From contig CBDCJZ010000003.1 in NCBI GenBank assembly GCA_965218075.1, positions 1,922,001 to 1,986,000 of the forward strand: DNA of 64,000 bases, written 5' to 3'. The first letter of the stretch is position 1, and every line of letters starts with the position of its first letter. The DNA comes from JANQHO01 sp965218075 (GTDB lineage: Bacteria > Bacteroidota > Bacteroidia > Flavobacteriales > Schleiferiaceae). Of this stretch, positions 1-8,080 are shown in pieces. Both the position numbers and the translations under genes were made by a program. Below the pieces are notes generated by a model, which did no database searches, was not told the origin of the DNA, and saw nothing but the letters and a program-made list of their open reading frames with translations.

Positions 1-789
1 CCATTGACTATTATTCTTTTTCCATCCCAAGCTGCCATCCAAATTATATTGACCAGCAGTTTCATAATAGCTATTCATTGAGAAATTAAATGGCTTTTTT
101 TGTTCCTTTTTGGAAATAAGATTAATTGTTCCTCCTAAAGCATCGGTTCCATAATTAACTGACAATGGCCCTTCCACAATTTCAATGCGCTCAATGTTAT
201 TTAAATTGACGTGGCTTAGATCAATATTTCCATTTAACCTACCAACCATGGCAACACCATCGATGAGTATTTTTATATTTTGACCTGAAACATCTTGCAT
301 ATTTAAGCTACTTCCCAAAATATTATCTTGTGAAAGTCTAATGTTTTGTTCGTTTTGAAGTACGTCTTTTAAATTCACAGCACCTTGAGCATCCATTCTC
401 TTACGATCAATAATCTTGATTTTATGAACTGCCTCTTCAGGATTTTTTGGAGTATATTGAGCAGTAACTACCACCTGGTTCAGTGCAAATGATGATGGTT
501 TCATCATATAGGACTTGTGAACACCTTTAGCAACTGTATCTACCAAAGTATTATATCCAACATAACTTATAGAAATAATCAATTTTGAGTTTATGTCTTT
601 TGATTCATTGACAATATCAGCTGTACCATTTTTTGTTGTCAGAAGCGTATTTTGGATTTTTCCTTTTAGATCGTAGCAAATGATATCACAGTAGGGAAGA
701 GGGTTCTGAGATTCATCCAGGACAGTTATGGTTTGTCCAAATAAACCATAACTCAATAAAATAGAAAGATATGTCAATATTTTTTTCAC
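1..789 (-). CDS. TonB-dependent receptor, N-terminal part (probable heme/iron uptake)
   Basis: The reverse strand reads from a GTG at 789 to the window edge without a stop, so only the first 263 codons are here and the beta-barrel lies outside. A hydrophobic signal peptide (about residues 1-18) is followed by a carboxypeptidase-regulatory-like domain (about 20-95), a VVVTAQY junction (106-112) and a TonB plug (about 120-228) containing LIDGVAMVGRL, RIEIVEGP and YGTDALGGTINL. No ATG is available upstream in this frame, so GTG is taken as the start. Such outer-membrane receptors import ligands using TonB energy. Its position at the end of a HmuY/chelatase cluster suggests heme or another iron chelate as the ligand (inference). 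The decayed peptidase ends 5 bases upstream. Confidence 0.9.
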   Translation of the reverse strand, partial: MKKILTYLSILLSYGLFGQTITVLDESQNPLPYCDIICYDLKGKIQNTLLTTKNGTADIVNESKDINSKLIISISYVGYNTLVDTVAKGVHKSYMMKPSSFALNQVVVTAQYTPKNPEEAVHKIKIIDRKRMDAQGAVNLKDVLQNEQNIRLSQDNILGSSLNMQDVSGQNIKILIDGVAMVGRLNGNIDLSHVNLNNIERIEIVEGPLSVNYGTDALGGTINLISKKEQKKPFNFSMNSYYETAGQYNLDGSLGWKKNNSQW

Positions 790-793
790 TTAT

Positions 794-1985
794 CTAGAAG
801 ATTACCTGGGTTTCAACAATTTCCTCGACTCGTTTTACTTTAACCTAAGTTGTAGCTCCTTTTTCAAATTTATTTAATGCCTCCATGTATGAATAAATCT
901 CTTTGATTTGGTATTCTCCAATTTGAATAACTATATCTGCTTCCTTTTATTCTTGCATTACTTGCTGGCCTGTTATCTCTTTCTACGGCATCTATGCGCA
1001 TGCCTGCTCCTTCGAACATGTAATCGGGCATTAACGCCAAGTTTAACCTTGAAACCTCCAGTTTTGCTATTCATCCTTTGTTTTACTAAACTCTAATTTA
1101 GAGTTAGAATCTAACCCAATTCAATAATTTGCATGATATACTCTGAAACTCCCAAAATGCCTTCATACATTAATTGAATATGCATCAGCGGAGAGTTTAT
1201 GATAATCTTTGTGTTGTCCAGTAAAAAAATGCAAAACCGGTATGTTCTTTAAGTAAAATGAAGTATGATCAGATAGCCCAATTCCACTTTCCGTTGTGGC
1301 TATGCTTTTTATTGATTTCATCTTCACTTGGTCTAAAATGGATTTCCAAACGGGCGAGGTTCCTGTTTCATAAATGGCCAGTTTACCCTCTGCATTTAAC
1401 TTGCCTATCATGTCCATATTGATCGTGTAGTTGACCGAGGAAAGATCAATTGTTGGATTATTGACAAATGATTTAGAATTAGAGAGTCCTATTTCTTCCG
1501 CAGAAAAGCCAATAAACGGATAGTTGTTACTTTTTTCGTCGAATTTTTTGAGTTTTTCTGCCAAGTACAACATTGCTGCAACCCTGCTTGCTATCATCTG
1601 CTCCGTTGTGAATAGTTGAGTCATGTGCATGAAGAGAGTTATGACCGCCCACACAGTCCAAGTGATCGTAATGGGCTTCTGGTATGGTATTCTTTGCATT
1701 GTTATCAATAGATGGAACAACATCTTTTGCATTTATTTTCTCTCCTGCGCCTTCAGTTATATCGTGTGGGCTAGTTCTTTCAGTACAGGTGAAAGAGTGA
1801 TACCAATCCTTATTATTTCCTTTGGGGTGACAGTTTGAGTTTCTTAAATCTTTCTGCAATATATTCAGTTGCCATTGTTTCACCTGGAGTTCCACTTTTT
1901 CGCCCTTCTACAGAGACTAGAGGAAAGATAAGCTATATCTAATTTTACTTGACTTAATACTTCAAATAATTGGGGAAGAAGCATG
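794..1985 (-). pseudogene. Broken M28-family zinc aminopeptidase with PDZ domain
   Basis: Pieces of one secreted M28 peptidase appear in order but in different frames. SGTPGE plus MATEYI-like text lies near 1870-1905. The zinc-site region AHYDHL with GGHNSLHAHDSTIHNGADD lies near 1600-1720. GFSAEEIGL and NMDMIGKL lie at 1400-1520, SDHTSFY and HKDYHKLSADAYSIN at 1165-1290. A C-terminal PDZ-like segment (GVMPDY, GAGMRIDAVE, IQIGEYQIKEIYSYMEALNKFEKG) lies at 830-1030. At least three frameshifts separate these, one of them an extra base near 1180, and an in-frame TAG sits near 853. The start is not identifiable. The gene cannot make a working protein as written. It lies between the receptor and the flavoprotein in the heme locus. 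Confidence 0.88.
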
Positions 1986-2029
1986 TATAACGCAACCAAA
2001 AATTACTGATATTAATTAAAGTTATTATC

Positions 2030-3448
2030 TCATTCATTTCTTTTGCTTAACGTTTTTATCTTGAACCGAAACTCTACTAATTCGGAAATGGCATCCAAAA
2101 CCGATCCGGTTGGACAAAGTAGTCTGCACCAAATCATTGGATAAATCATATTCAGAGCAACTATTCCGAGAGCAATGAAAAACCATATTGATTTGTATTC
2201 AAGTCCAAACAAATCAGGAAAGAGTTCAAAATTACTCCAGTTTCGCATGCCCAATAATATGCCTATGATTAACGTAATGGCTATGCCATTCCGAATGTGG
2301 CTTATCCATTTATTAGAAATGAAAAATTTTGATCTAAATTTTTTGAAAGAAACCTTCAGGAGTAGTCTTTGAGCATTTCCAAAAGGACAAACGTATTTAC
2401 AATAAATGTTTTTGCCCCAAATTGCTCCCAATAGACTAAGCAATGCATAAATACCGACCATGGAGGAAACAGAGGTGCCCACAAAGGGATGAATAAAGGA
2501 TATGTAGGTGAAGGAATTGTTCAAGAAAAAGCCGATATAGATCAAAGATGCAGTGGATAATATAAATATCATCTTTTTAGACTTTTTGATTTTTTTTTGA
2601 AATCCAAAAAGGAACATTATAAAAATAACTGCAATGTGGAGTATCCACCATAAGCTCAAGCTGGCTTTTATGGAAAAACTGTTAAGGTTATCTAAATCAA
2701 TGTAATTTTCTAGTGGTCCGGAAAGGATTTCGTTTATCAGATTTGAGCTAGTAGAGGCAATAGCTTCTGTTGTTAGGGTAGCTCCTGATACGGCGTCTAT
2801 TTCATGGTTTTTAGACAAGTTTTTACCTTGAAATTGCTGATAAAATCCATGCTTTTCTATTTTTCTCAGATAACTTTCTGTTTCGTGTGATGATATATGG
2901 TGAACAGAATTGATTTTTCCACCTTGTTGAAGCATAATTCCACAATTAATCGGGCCAGCGTATCCCCGAATTTCATGACTCAAAAATTTGCTTTCGAGAT
3001 AAATGGTTTTTCCATCATCTATTAAAACAAAAGGAATGTGATGAGCTGAATTTAATTTGAATTGTCGCGAGTTTTTTGAAGCAAATTCTTTGGAGTGTGC
3101 TAATAATTTATTGTATTGATTGGATTGCTGCCAATCATCTTTGCTAGAAGTTATGAGTCCAAATGATTCTCGGTCTTTGTTTTTGTCCAGAATAAGTCCA
3201 TTACCAAATCCCTCTGTTTCAGCTTCTGCTATGGTTTCGAAATATTTTGGGGGTTGATTGTTTTCACCTACAATTTTAGGTGTGGAAAATTCTGTATTTT
3301 CATGCTCTAAATGTACAACTGATTGCAGTTGATTGAAGGGGCCATTGGTCCAGAAGTAAAGGAAGAAACTAAGCACAATTATTGTGGCTAGTAGTTTCAA
3401 TTTTTCTTCCTTAACAAAAGATGTGAGCATATGAATTATATGCACCAT
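2030..3448 (-). CDS. Membrane FMN-binding / NosR-like 4Fe-4S electron-transfer protein
   Basis: This 472-residue protein has an N-terminal membrane anchor (about 18-34). An extracytoplasmic FMN-binding domain (about 135-235) contains GYAGPI and the SGATLTT flavinylation motif (221-227), where a threonine would carry covalent FMN. Membrane helices follow (about 265-283, 293-309, 325-345, 388-400, 420-438). Two CxxxCP motifs of the polyferredoxin-like type (C350/C354 and C441/C445) sit at the cytoplasmic ends. The fold order matches NosR/NirI-type proteins, which move electrons from the cytoplasmic or quinone side to outside acceptors, but the full CxxCxxCxxxCP ferredoxin repeats are absent. 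It follows the chelatase lipoprotein by 136 bases, so a role in reducing heme or its iron outside the cytoplasm is plausible (inference). Confidence 0.8.
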   Translation of the reverse strand: MVHIIHMLTSFVKEEKLKLLATIIVLSFFLYFWTNGPFNQLQSVVHLEHENTEFSTPKIVGENNQPPKYFETIAEAETEGFGNGLILDKNKDRESFGLITSSKDDWQQSNQYNKLLAHSKEFASKNSRQFKLNSAHHIPFVLIDDGKTIYLESKFLSHEIRGYAGPINCGIMLQQGGKINSVHHISSHETESYLRKIEKHGFYQQFQGKNLSKNHEIDAVSGATLTTEAIASTSSNLINEILSGPLENYIDLDNLNSFSIKASLSLWWILHIAVIFIMFLFGFQKKIKKSKKMIFILSTASLIYIGFFLNNSFTYISFIHPFVGTSVSSMVGIYALLSLLGAIWGKNIYCKYVCPFGNAQRLLLKVSFKKFRSKFFISNKWISHIRNGIAITLIIGILLGMRNWSNFELFPDLFGLEYKSIWFFIALGIVALNMIYPMIWCRLLCPTGSVLDAISELVEFRFKIKTLSKRNE

Positions 3449-3584
3449 TTAAAACTCAATTTGATATTATTCAGTGATAAAAACAAAATATCATGAGACC
3501 ATTAGTTGGTTTGTGGCTAGTTTTGCGCAAGGATGGAAGCAACATCTTTTTTTGGCCGTTGAAATATTTTCAAGCGACTTGTTT

Positions 3585-4487
3585 TTATATCTCTTCAACT
3601 GACTTGTTTGAAATGTCAATCACCCATTGATTCAAACTTTTGTCGGGTAAAATAGCGTCTTGTTTATAGTATACATTAGATGAATTTTCAACTTCGGACA
3701 CAGCTTTTTGAATAATATCTTTTTGGAAATAAGGATCATTGGCAACTAAGAGTGGAACCACGATTACCTTGTCTTCTAATTCAAATAGTTTTGTGATACC
3801 ATCCTTAGTGGGTTGTATTGAATAATTTACCAGGTGACCACACCAGGCGTAAGCAATGCTTTCATGGCCTGTTTTGATTTTCAAGTATTTACCAATTTCA
3901 TCGACCATTTCTTCCCATTGCTGATTGTAATCGGAATCTCCATATGCTACCAATAAGACAGCTTCATCAGCAGCAGATTTACTAAGAGCTTGAACTCTTC
4001 TTTCCACGTTCTTTTTTAGGATGGTTGTGTAATCTAAAGGTGGTGTAATGGTAACTTTAGATTTAGGTTTGTAAACTTCGATTTTCTCTTTAGCTAATGA
4101 CTCTTTTGTTCTAGGATTGGAACTAATTCCACAGATTACAGGAATATCGTGTAAATAGTGCGAACTAACTGTAAGAAAAATAGGAACCAAAATTACTTCA
4201 TCGTAGACTTCCTCATCAAATGCTTTTAGCTGGGTGGCAATGGACGGTTCATTATATTCCATAAAGGCCGTTTTGACCCCGCTGATTTTTTGGTTTTTAA
4301 AGATTTGATCTTTAACAGAGGACTCAACATCAAGGAGCATATTTCTCCATTTCTCTGAATGCGATCCATGATTTACAAGCAATACGCCAATTTTCTTTTC
4401 TGAGCTTTGTCGATTGACTTGGGTATTTTCAGAGCAAGCTGTAATTAGAACATTGAGAAAAATTAAATAAATAATGCTTCGTTTCAT
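3585..4487 (-). CDS. CbiX/CbiK-like tetrapyrrole chelatase, lipoprotein form
   Basis: The product is a sirohydrochlorin cobaltochelatase-like (class II chelatase) protein with two alpha/beta lobes. The metal/porphyrin-site histidines are visible as NHGSH (about 39-43) and SSHYLHDIP (about 108-116). A second-lobe match is LLVAYGDSD with AYAWCGHLVN. Unlike biosynthetic cytoplasmic CbiX, it begins with KR, a hydrophobic stretch and the lipobox LITAC (Cys18), so it should be lipid-anchored outside the cytoplasm. The ATG at 4487 is preferred over the one at 4511 because it gives a standard lipoprotein signal. Periplasmic CbiK-type chelatases that bind heme are known in Desulfovibrio. Lying between a HmuY-like hemophore and a flavoprotein, this one more likely handles captured heme than makes cobalamin (inference). 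Confidence 0.82.
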   Translation of the reverse strand: MKRSIIYLIFLNVLITACSENTQVNRQSSEKKIGVLLVNHGSHSEKWRNMLLDVESSVKDQIFKNQKISGVKTAFMEYNEPSIATQLKAFDEEVYDEVILVPIFLTVSSHYLHDIPVICGISSNPRTKESLAKEKIEVYKPKSKVTITPPLDYTTILKKNVERRVQALSKSAADEAVLLVAYGDSDYNQQWEEMVDEIGKYLKIKTGHESIAYAWCGHLVNYSIQPTKDGITKLFELEDKVIVVPLLVANDPYFQKDIIQKAVSEVENSSNVYYKQDAILPDKSLNQWVIDISNKSVEEI

Positions 4488-4514
4488 ATTTCCATTTTTA
4501 TTTATCATCAATAT

Positions 4515-4538
4515 TCCGCTCCCGTACTCTGGAGCGGA
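4515..4538 (-). promoter_or_regulatory. Hairpin between hemophore and chelatase genes
   Basis: A perfect 8-bp stem (TCCGCTCC / GGAGCGGA) with an 8-base loop lies in the 50-base gap between the two genes. No U-run follows on the transcribed strand, so it is not a standard terminator. It could lower read-through or stabilise the upstream hemophore message. Confidence 0.5.
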
Positions 4539-4561
4539 GATGGGAAAATATAGGTTTTGTA

Positions 4562-5809
4562 TTATTTGATTATCAGTTTCTTGTTTACTACTGAATCTTC
4601 TGATTTTAATGAGATGTTATAAATGCCGCTTTTAAAATTATCGATAGGTAAATTTTCGCTTGAGAACCCCGCGTCTTCTATCCTTTTCTTTAGAATTAAT
4701 TTGCCAGAAAGATCGAATATTGAAATTTCATTATTATTGTTTTTAGTATCTAAGACTAGATTGATGCTTGTTATAGCTGGATTGGGGTAGATTGCAAAAC
4801 TTACTGGTTGGTTTGCGTTTTCAATAACACATGTGGCTAACAATTCTTTAGTAAATGAAATATTTCCTGAGGAATCTCCCTCAAAACCGGTGAAGATAAC
4901 TCGCCAAACATCTTCTGAAAGATCTTTAATAAAATAGCAAAGTGAGTCCCTGATGTCGTATTGAAATGTGGTCATATTAAACTTTTTCCAGTCATATCCA
5001 ATAGTATTGATTTCAGTTTCCATTACATGGGCAGAATAATTGGTATAAGTAGAAGGACTGCTAATGGGGTAAACCATACTTGATTTAACACCTACATTAT
5101 GTAGCACACCGACAACGCCATAATAGATTCCGGGAAACAACTCAGAAACATACTTTGTAAATACGATATCCCAATCGGTATTGTTAGGCTCCCTGTCCAT
5201 GACAGCTTGAGTTTGCAATGAATAATAAACGAAATTTTTACCAACATAACTTGATTTAGTTACCATGTCTGTTACTTCATTGCTTCCATCTAAGTTGGCA
5301 TATTTAAAATTGTAAGTTCCTGATACAAGATTGGTTATTTGCAGTTTTTTCCATTGTTCATTTGACAATTGTATAATAAAAAGAGAATCGCCATTTACAT
5401 GATGAGTTATGGGGTTGTATATCCCCCAACCGAGATCTTCGGGAGCACTGGTCATATTTCTATCAAAGGCGCCAAGATGCCAACTTGTATCAGAATTGTA
5501 AAGCGCGGACCAGGTTGAAATTCCACTTGTATCAATAGTTGTGGACCAATTTGAAATATCTCCATTTGGATATGTATAGAGAAGGATTCCTGTTTGTCCA
5601 TTTGTTCTTATGCTAGAGCCAAATGCGCTCACATCAAATGCGATGTCCCAATTGGTATTATCTACATTTTTGATTTCTCCATTTGACATATTGTAATAGG
5701 ATTGATTGAAATAGCTGACACCAATAGAAATTGAATCATTTACCGATAATTGTCCATAAATAAATGTTGGGGTTAATAATATTAAAAAGAAATAACAAAA
5801 GTTTTTCAT
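4562..5809 (-). CDS. HmuY-family hemophore with T9SS sorting domain
   Basis: This 415-residue secreted protein has a signal peptide (about 1-19). The body has the HmuY-family pattern: NTNWDIAFDV (51-60), GTYNFKYANLDG (164-175) and DWDIVFTKYVSEL (212-224). A C-terminal T9SS type A sorting domain (about 337-415) starts FAIYPNPA and ends KLIIK. HmuY proteins bind heme outside the cell and pass it to a TonB receptor. Classical Porphyromonas HmuY is a lipoprotein, whereas this one would be exported by T9SS. The axial heme ligands cannot be assigned by eye; His136/His137 are only candidates. It is the first gene of the locus and has its own promoter and a Fur-like operator immediately upstream. Confidence 0.82.
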   Translation of the reverse strand: MKNFCYFFLILLTPTFIYGQLSVNDSISIGVSYFNQSYYNMSNGEIKNVDNTNWDIAFDVSAFGSSIRTNGQTGILLYTYPNGDISNWSTTIDTSGISTWSALYNSDTSWHLGAFDRNMTSAPEDLGWGIYNPITHHVNGDSLFIIQLSNEQWKKLQITNLVSGTYNFKYANLDGSNEVTDMVTKSSYVGKNFVYYSLQTQAVMDREPNNTDWDIVFTKYVSELFPGIYYGVVGVLHNVGVKSSMVYPISSPSTYTNYSAHVMETEINTIGYDWKKFNMTTFQYDIRDSLCYFIKDLSEDVWRVIFTGFEGDSSGNISFTKELLATCVIENANQPVSFAIYPNPAITSINLVLDTKNNNNEISIFDLSGKLILKKRIEDAGFSSENLPIDNFKSGIYNISLKSEDSVVNKKLIIK

Positions 5810-5821
5810 TTTAGTTTGTAT

Positions 5822-5836
5822 TTAGAATGATTCTAG
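5822..5836. promoter_or_regulatory. Fur/PerR-like 7-1-7 operator before the hemophore gene
   Basis: TTAGAAT-G-ATTCTAG is a 7-1-7 inverted repeat with one mismatch, resembling Fur/PerR boxes. It begins one base past the -7 element, over the expected transcription start, which is a repressor position. The regulator is not in the window, so its identity is inferred. Confidence 0.55.
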
Positions 5837-5837
5837 G

Positions 5838-5869
5838 CAAATGTATCCTATACAATTATTTGGAATCAA
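5838..5869 (-). promoter_or_regulatory. Bacteroidota-type promoter of the heme locus
   Basis: On the minus strand TTG (5869-5867), a 21-base spacer and TACATTTG (5845-5838) match the Bacteroidota -33 TTG / -7 TAnnTTTG consensus exactly. The start codon of the hemophore gene follows at 5809. Confidence 0.65.
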
Positions 5870-5946
5870 TCACTTGAATAGGGTAAAATTACATTAACAC
5901 TTTTGGGACATTATAATACCCTAAACAGGGTTATAACCAAAATTAA

Positions 5947-6594
5947 TCAAGTGTTAACTAAACCGGCATTGACAGCATATAAAGTAAGACCAGAAACAGA
6001 GTTTATATCCAACTTTTTCATGATGTTTTTTCTATGGGTGCTCACTGTATGAGGGCTAATAAATAGTTGGTCAGCGATATCCCTATTTTTAAACCCTTTG
6101 GCTATATAGGTCACAATTTCAGTTTCTCGTTCTGATAAACTAATAGGAGTACAATCTGGTTCACCCCCTCCAATATGCTTTTCCAGGATAATATTAATGA
6201 CTTTATTGCAATAGCATTTTTCTCCTCTTGCAATAGCAAAAATGGCATTGATAATTTCTCCTTCATTACATTCATGGGTCAAATATCCCCGGACACCCGT
6301 TTCTAAAATAGAAAGTATCCTTGCGTTGTTTTGATCGGAGCAAATAACTAGAACTTTTAGATTAGAATATTTTTTCCGAATTTCAATTATCTCATTCACT
6401 GTAAATCCATCTGGTTGTAAGTAATCAATGATTAAAAGATTGGGTTTTTCTTTTTCGAAAGCCTCATTCAACTCCCTTACATTTGATGCTTGGAAAAGAG
6501 TGCCAATACCTCCGCCTTGAAATAATAGTGTCTTTAAACCATTTCGTATGAGTACATTATTGTTTGCATGTATGATATTGATCCTATCTGTCAT
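5947..6594 (-). CDS. LuxR-type response regulator with atypical receiver
   Basis: The 215-residue product has a receiver-like domain (about 3-125) and a LuxR/NarL HTH (152-212, LSERETEIVTYIAKGFKNRD, then SPHTVSTHRKNIMKKL). Asp57 is in the phosphorylation position. The acidic pair expected near residue 10 is replaced by HANNN, and the conserved receiver lysine in GYLTK is His107 (GYLTHEC), so normal phosphorylation is doubtful. Five cysteines (85, 109, 127, 129, 148) include a CYC pair, so metal, heme or redox sensing is possible (inference). No histidine kinase lies beside it. A Fur-like box lies 12 bases before the start codon, which links it to the adjacent heme locus. Confidence 0.85.
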   Translation of the reverse strand: MTDRINIIHANNNVLIRNGLKTLLFQGGGIGTLFQASNVRELNEAFEKEKPNLLIIDYLQPDGFTVNEIIEIRKKYSNLKVLVICSDQNNARILSILETGVRGYLTHECNEGEIINAIFAIARGEKCYCNKVINIILEKHIGGGEPDCTPISLSERETEIVTYIAKGFKNRDIADQLFISPHTVSTHRKNIMKKLDINSVSGLTLYAVNAGLVNT

Positions 6595-6605
6595 TAATTC
6601 ATTAT

Positions 6606-6620
6606 TTAGACTTATTCTAA
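6606..6620. promoter_or_regulatory. Second Fur/PerR-like 7-1-7 operator, before the LuxR regulator
   Basis: TTAGACT-T-ATTCTAA is nearly the same sequence as the box at 5822-5836. It also lies a few bases downstream of a promoter-like -7 element, here on the minus strand at 6625-6632. Confidence 0.5.
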
Positions 6621-6624
6621 AAAA

Positions 6625-6654
6625 CGAAGGTATACTACATTTTATACTTCACAA
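6625..6654 (-). promoter_or_regulatory. Probable promoter of the LuxR regulator
   Basis: On the minus strand TTG (6654-6652), a 19-base spacer and TACCTTCG (6632-6625) match TTG / TAnnTTTG with one mismatch. Confidence 0.45.
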
Positions 6655-6863
6655 TACCAAGTTTGGGGTATTGGTGGTTTAAATAATTACACTCAACATA
6701 TTTAAATGAAGTTAATGATTATGAACTTGCTAAGGTTTGACGGCCTCTGTCACTGGGCAAAATTTTTTAGCGGAGGACTGCACACGCCTTGGCTTATGCA
6801 CATGACATGAACAGGGCTGTTCATATCACCTTTTACCTTAAGTTCGAATTTCGTAGATAAAAG

Positions 6864-6938
6864 TCGGGGTGACAGGATTCGAACCTGTGACCTCCTGCTC
6901 CCAAAGCAGGCGCGATAACCGGGCTACGCTACACCCCG
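6864..6938 (-). tRNA. tRNA-Pro (anticodon TGG)
   Basis: The reverse strand folds as a complete cloverleaf. The acceptor arms CGGGGTG / CACCCCG pair, the anticodon stem CCTGC / GCAGG encloses a loop with TGG, and the T arm is GGTTCGAATCC. CCA is not encoded. It marks the left side of the accessory region. Confidence 0.95.
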
Positions 6939-8080
6939 ATGTCCTTTTGATAAAGGACTATAAAAGTAAAAATTATATGGACGCTCAAAATACCCTATCC
7001 TTATTTATTTTATTTTATTTCTATTACTTTATAAAATAAACAATATCGATTTAATGCTAGTAGGGCGTACCAGTTAAGATCTTAGTAATTAAAGATACCT
7101 TTTTTGTGGGCCTGTAAAACTGAGCTTGGAATAAAGATAAATAACAGGTATGTTACCCGAGCTTTTACATATCTATGATGTATAATATGGGATTGGGTTA
7201 TATCTCAGAAACACTCTAATCATCTACTATTTTGTATCGAAAGCAATTAAGATCTAAGGTTCCTTCTTCTGAATGACAAAAAATTATTTTTAAGAACTTG
7301 TTCTGCTTTTTGTAGTGGGGCTAGATGCTAGTTGTGGGTGTGTTCGAAAAAGAAAATTTGAACTGATTTTGAAAATAGCAACTGAAATCTCCTCGGAAGA
7401 AACAAACGAACAAGCCAAGATTTCTCCATAGTTTACCAAGTTTAAATCAAAGAAAGTCCAAGTAAAAACAAAACTTGAGGAGTTATTGGATTTACATCTT
7501 GAAGGCGGTTTGTCACTCTGAAAATAATTGTCTCGAACTTTATTTATAAAGATAAAAAATTCCGACTTGAAACCAACATTGGCTGACATGTATCGGCACA
7601 AAGCACTACATTTTCTAATTGGCGATGTTTTTTAGACAAAGTTCGAACAATATTTGAGCAAAATCCGCAGGATTTTGGCTAGCCCACGCGCTCAGCGCGT
7701 GGTGGCTCTGAACAAAGTGGAACGTGTGAAGCGCGTGTATTTTCTCGTGCCCTGCGGGGCGCGAACTCCAACTAATGAACTCAGTCGTGTTCTTTGCCTT
7801 CGCTTCGGTGTTTCAAAACACTCCTCTAAAATATCATGGTCTGTACTGAATACAAAAGTTCGTGTTCTTCTGCACCTCGCTCACCCGGGCGCTACCTACC
7901 GAACACTTGTGGTAGTTCGTTCATCCGCTCGCTTCAAGAGAAACACCTCACACTGACCACTCACTTCGTTTTCAAAGTCATGCTTGCCGAGCACCCCACG
8001 TAACTGTGCCATCAGCACTTTGTTCTTGCTGATAGGCATAACACCTCGAAGGAGAATGATGTGCAAGTTTTCATGGCAAT
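6939..8080. other. Gene-free stretch at the island edge
   Basis: I see no convincing gene here. Short open frames at 7290-7601 (minus) and 7654-7956 (plus) have no recognisable motif or protein-like composition. The left part is AT-rich. From about 7650 the base composition becomes much richer in G+C, and a run of short perfect hairpins occurs there. Confidence 0.5.
7659..7821. repeat. Series of short perfect hairpins
   Basis: Perfect stems occur at 7659-7677 (CAAAATCC-GCA-GGATTTTG), 7684-7702 (CCACGCGC-TCA-GCGCGTGG) and 7808-7821 (GTGTTT-CA-AAACAC). A weaker GCCC-TGC-GGGC stem lies near 7749-7760. Two have 8-bp stems and 3-base loops. The function is unknown; a structured RNA or a decayed palindromic repeat is possible. 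Confidence 0.55.

Noticed and set aside
7290..7601. 103-codon minus-strand frame
   Set aside because: Composition is Ser/Phe-rich without motif, and it lies in sequence with no other coding signs.
7654..7956. 100-codon plus-strand frame
   Set aside because: It reads straight through the perfect hairpins. Arg/Val-rich text follows the local GC rise rather than protein-like codon use.
6864..8080. Island inserted at the 3' end of tRNA-Pro
   Set aside because: The 3' end of this tRNA points away from the island, and I saw no duplicated tRNA end or integrase. tRNA-Ser faces the island, but I also found no direct repeat of its 3' end.
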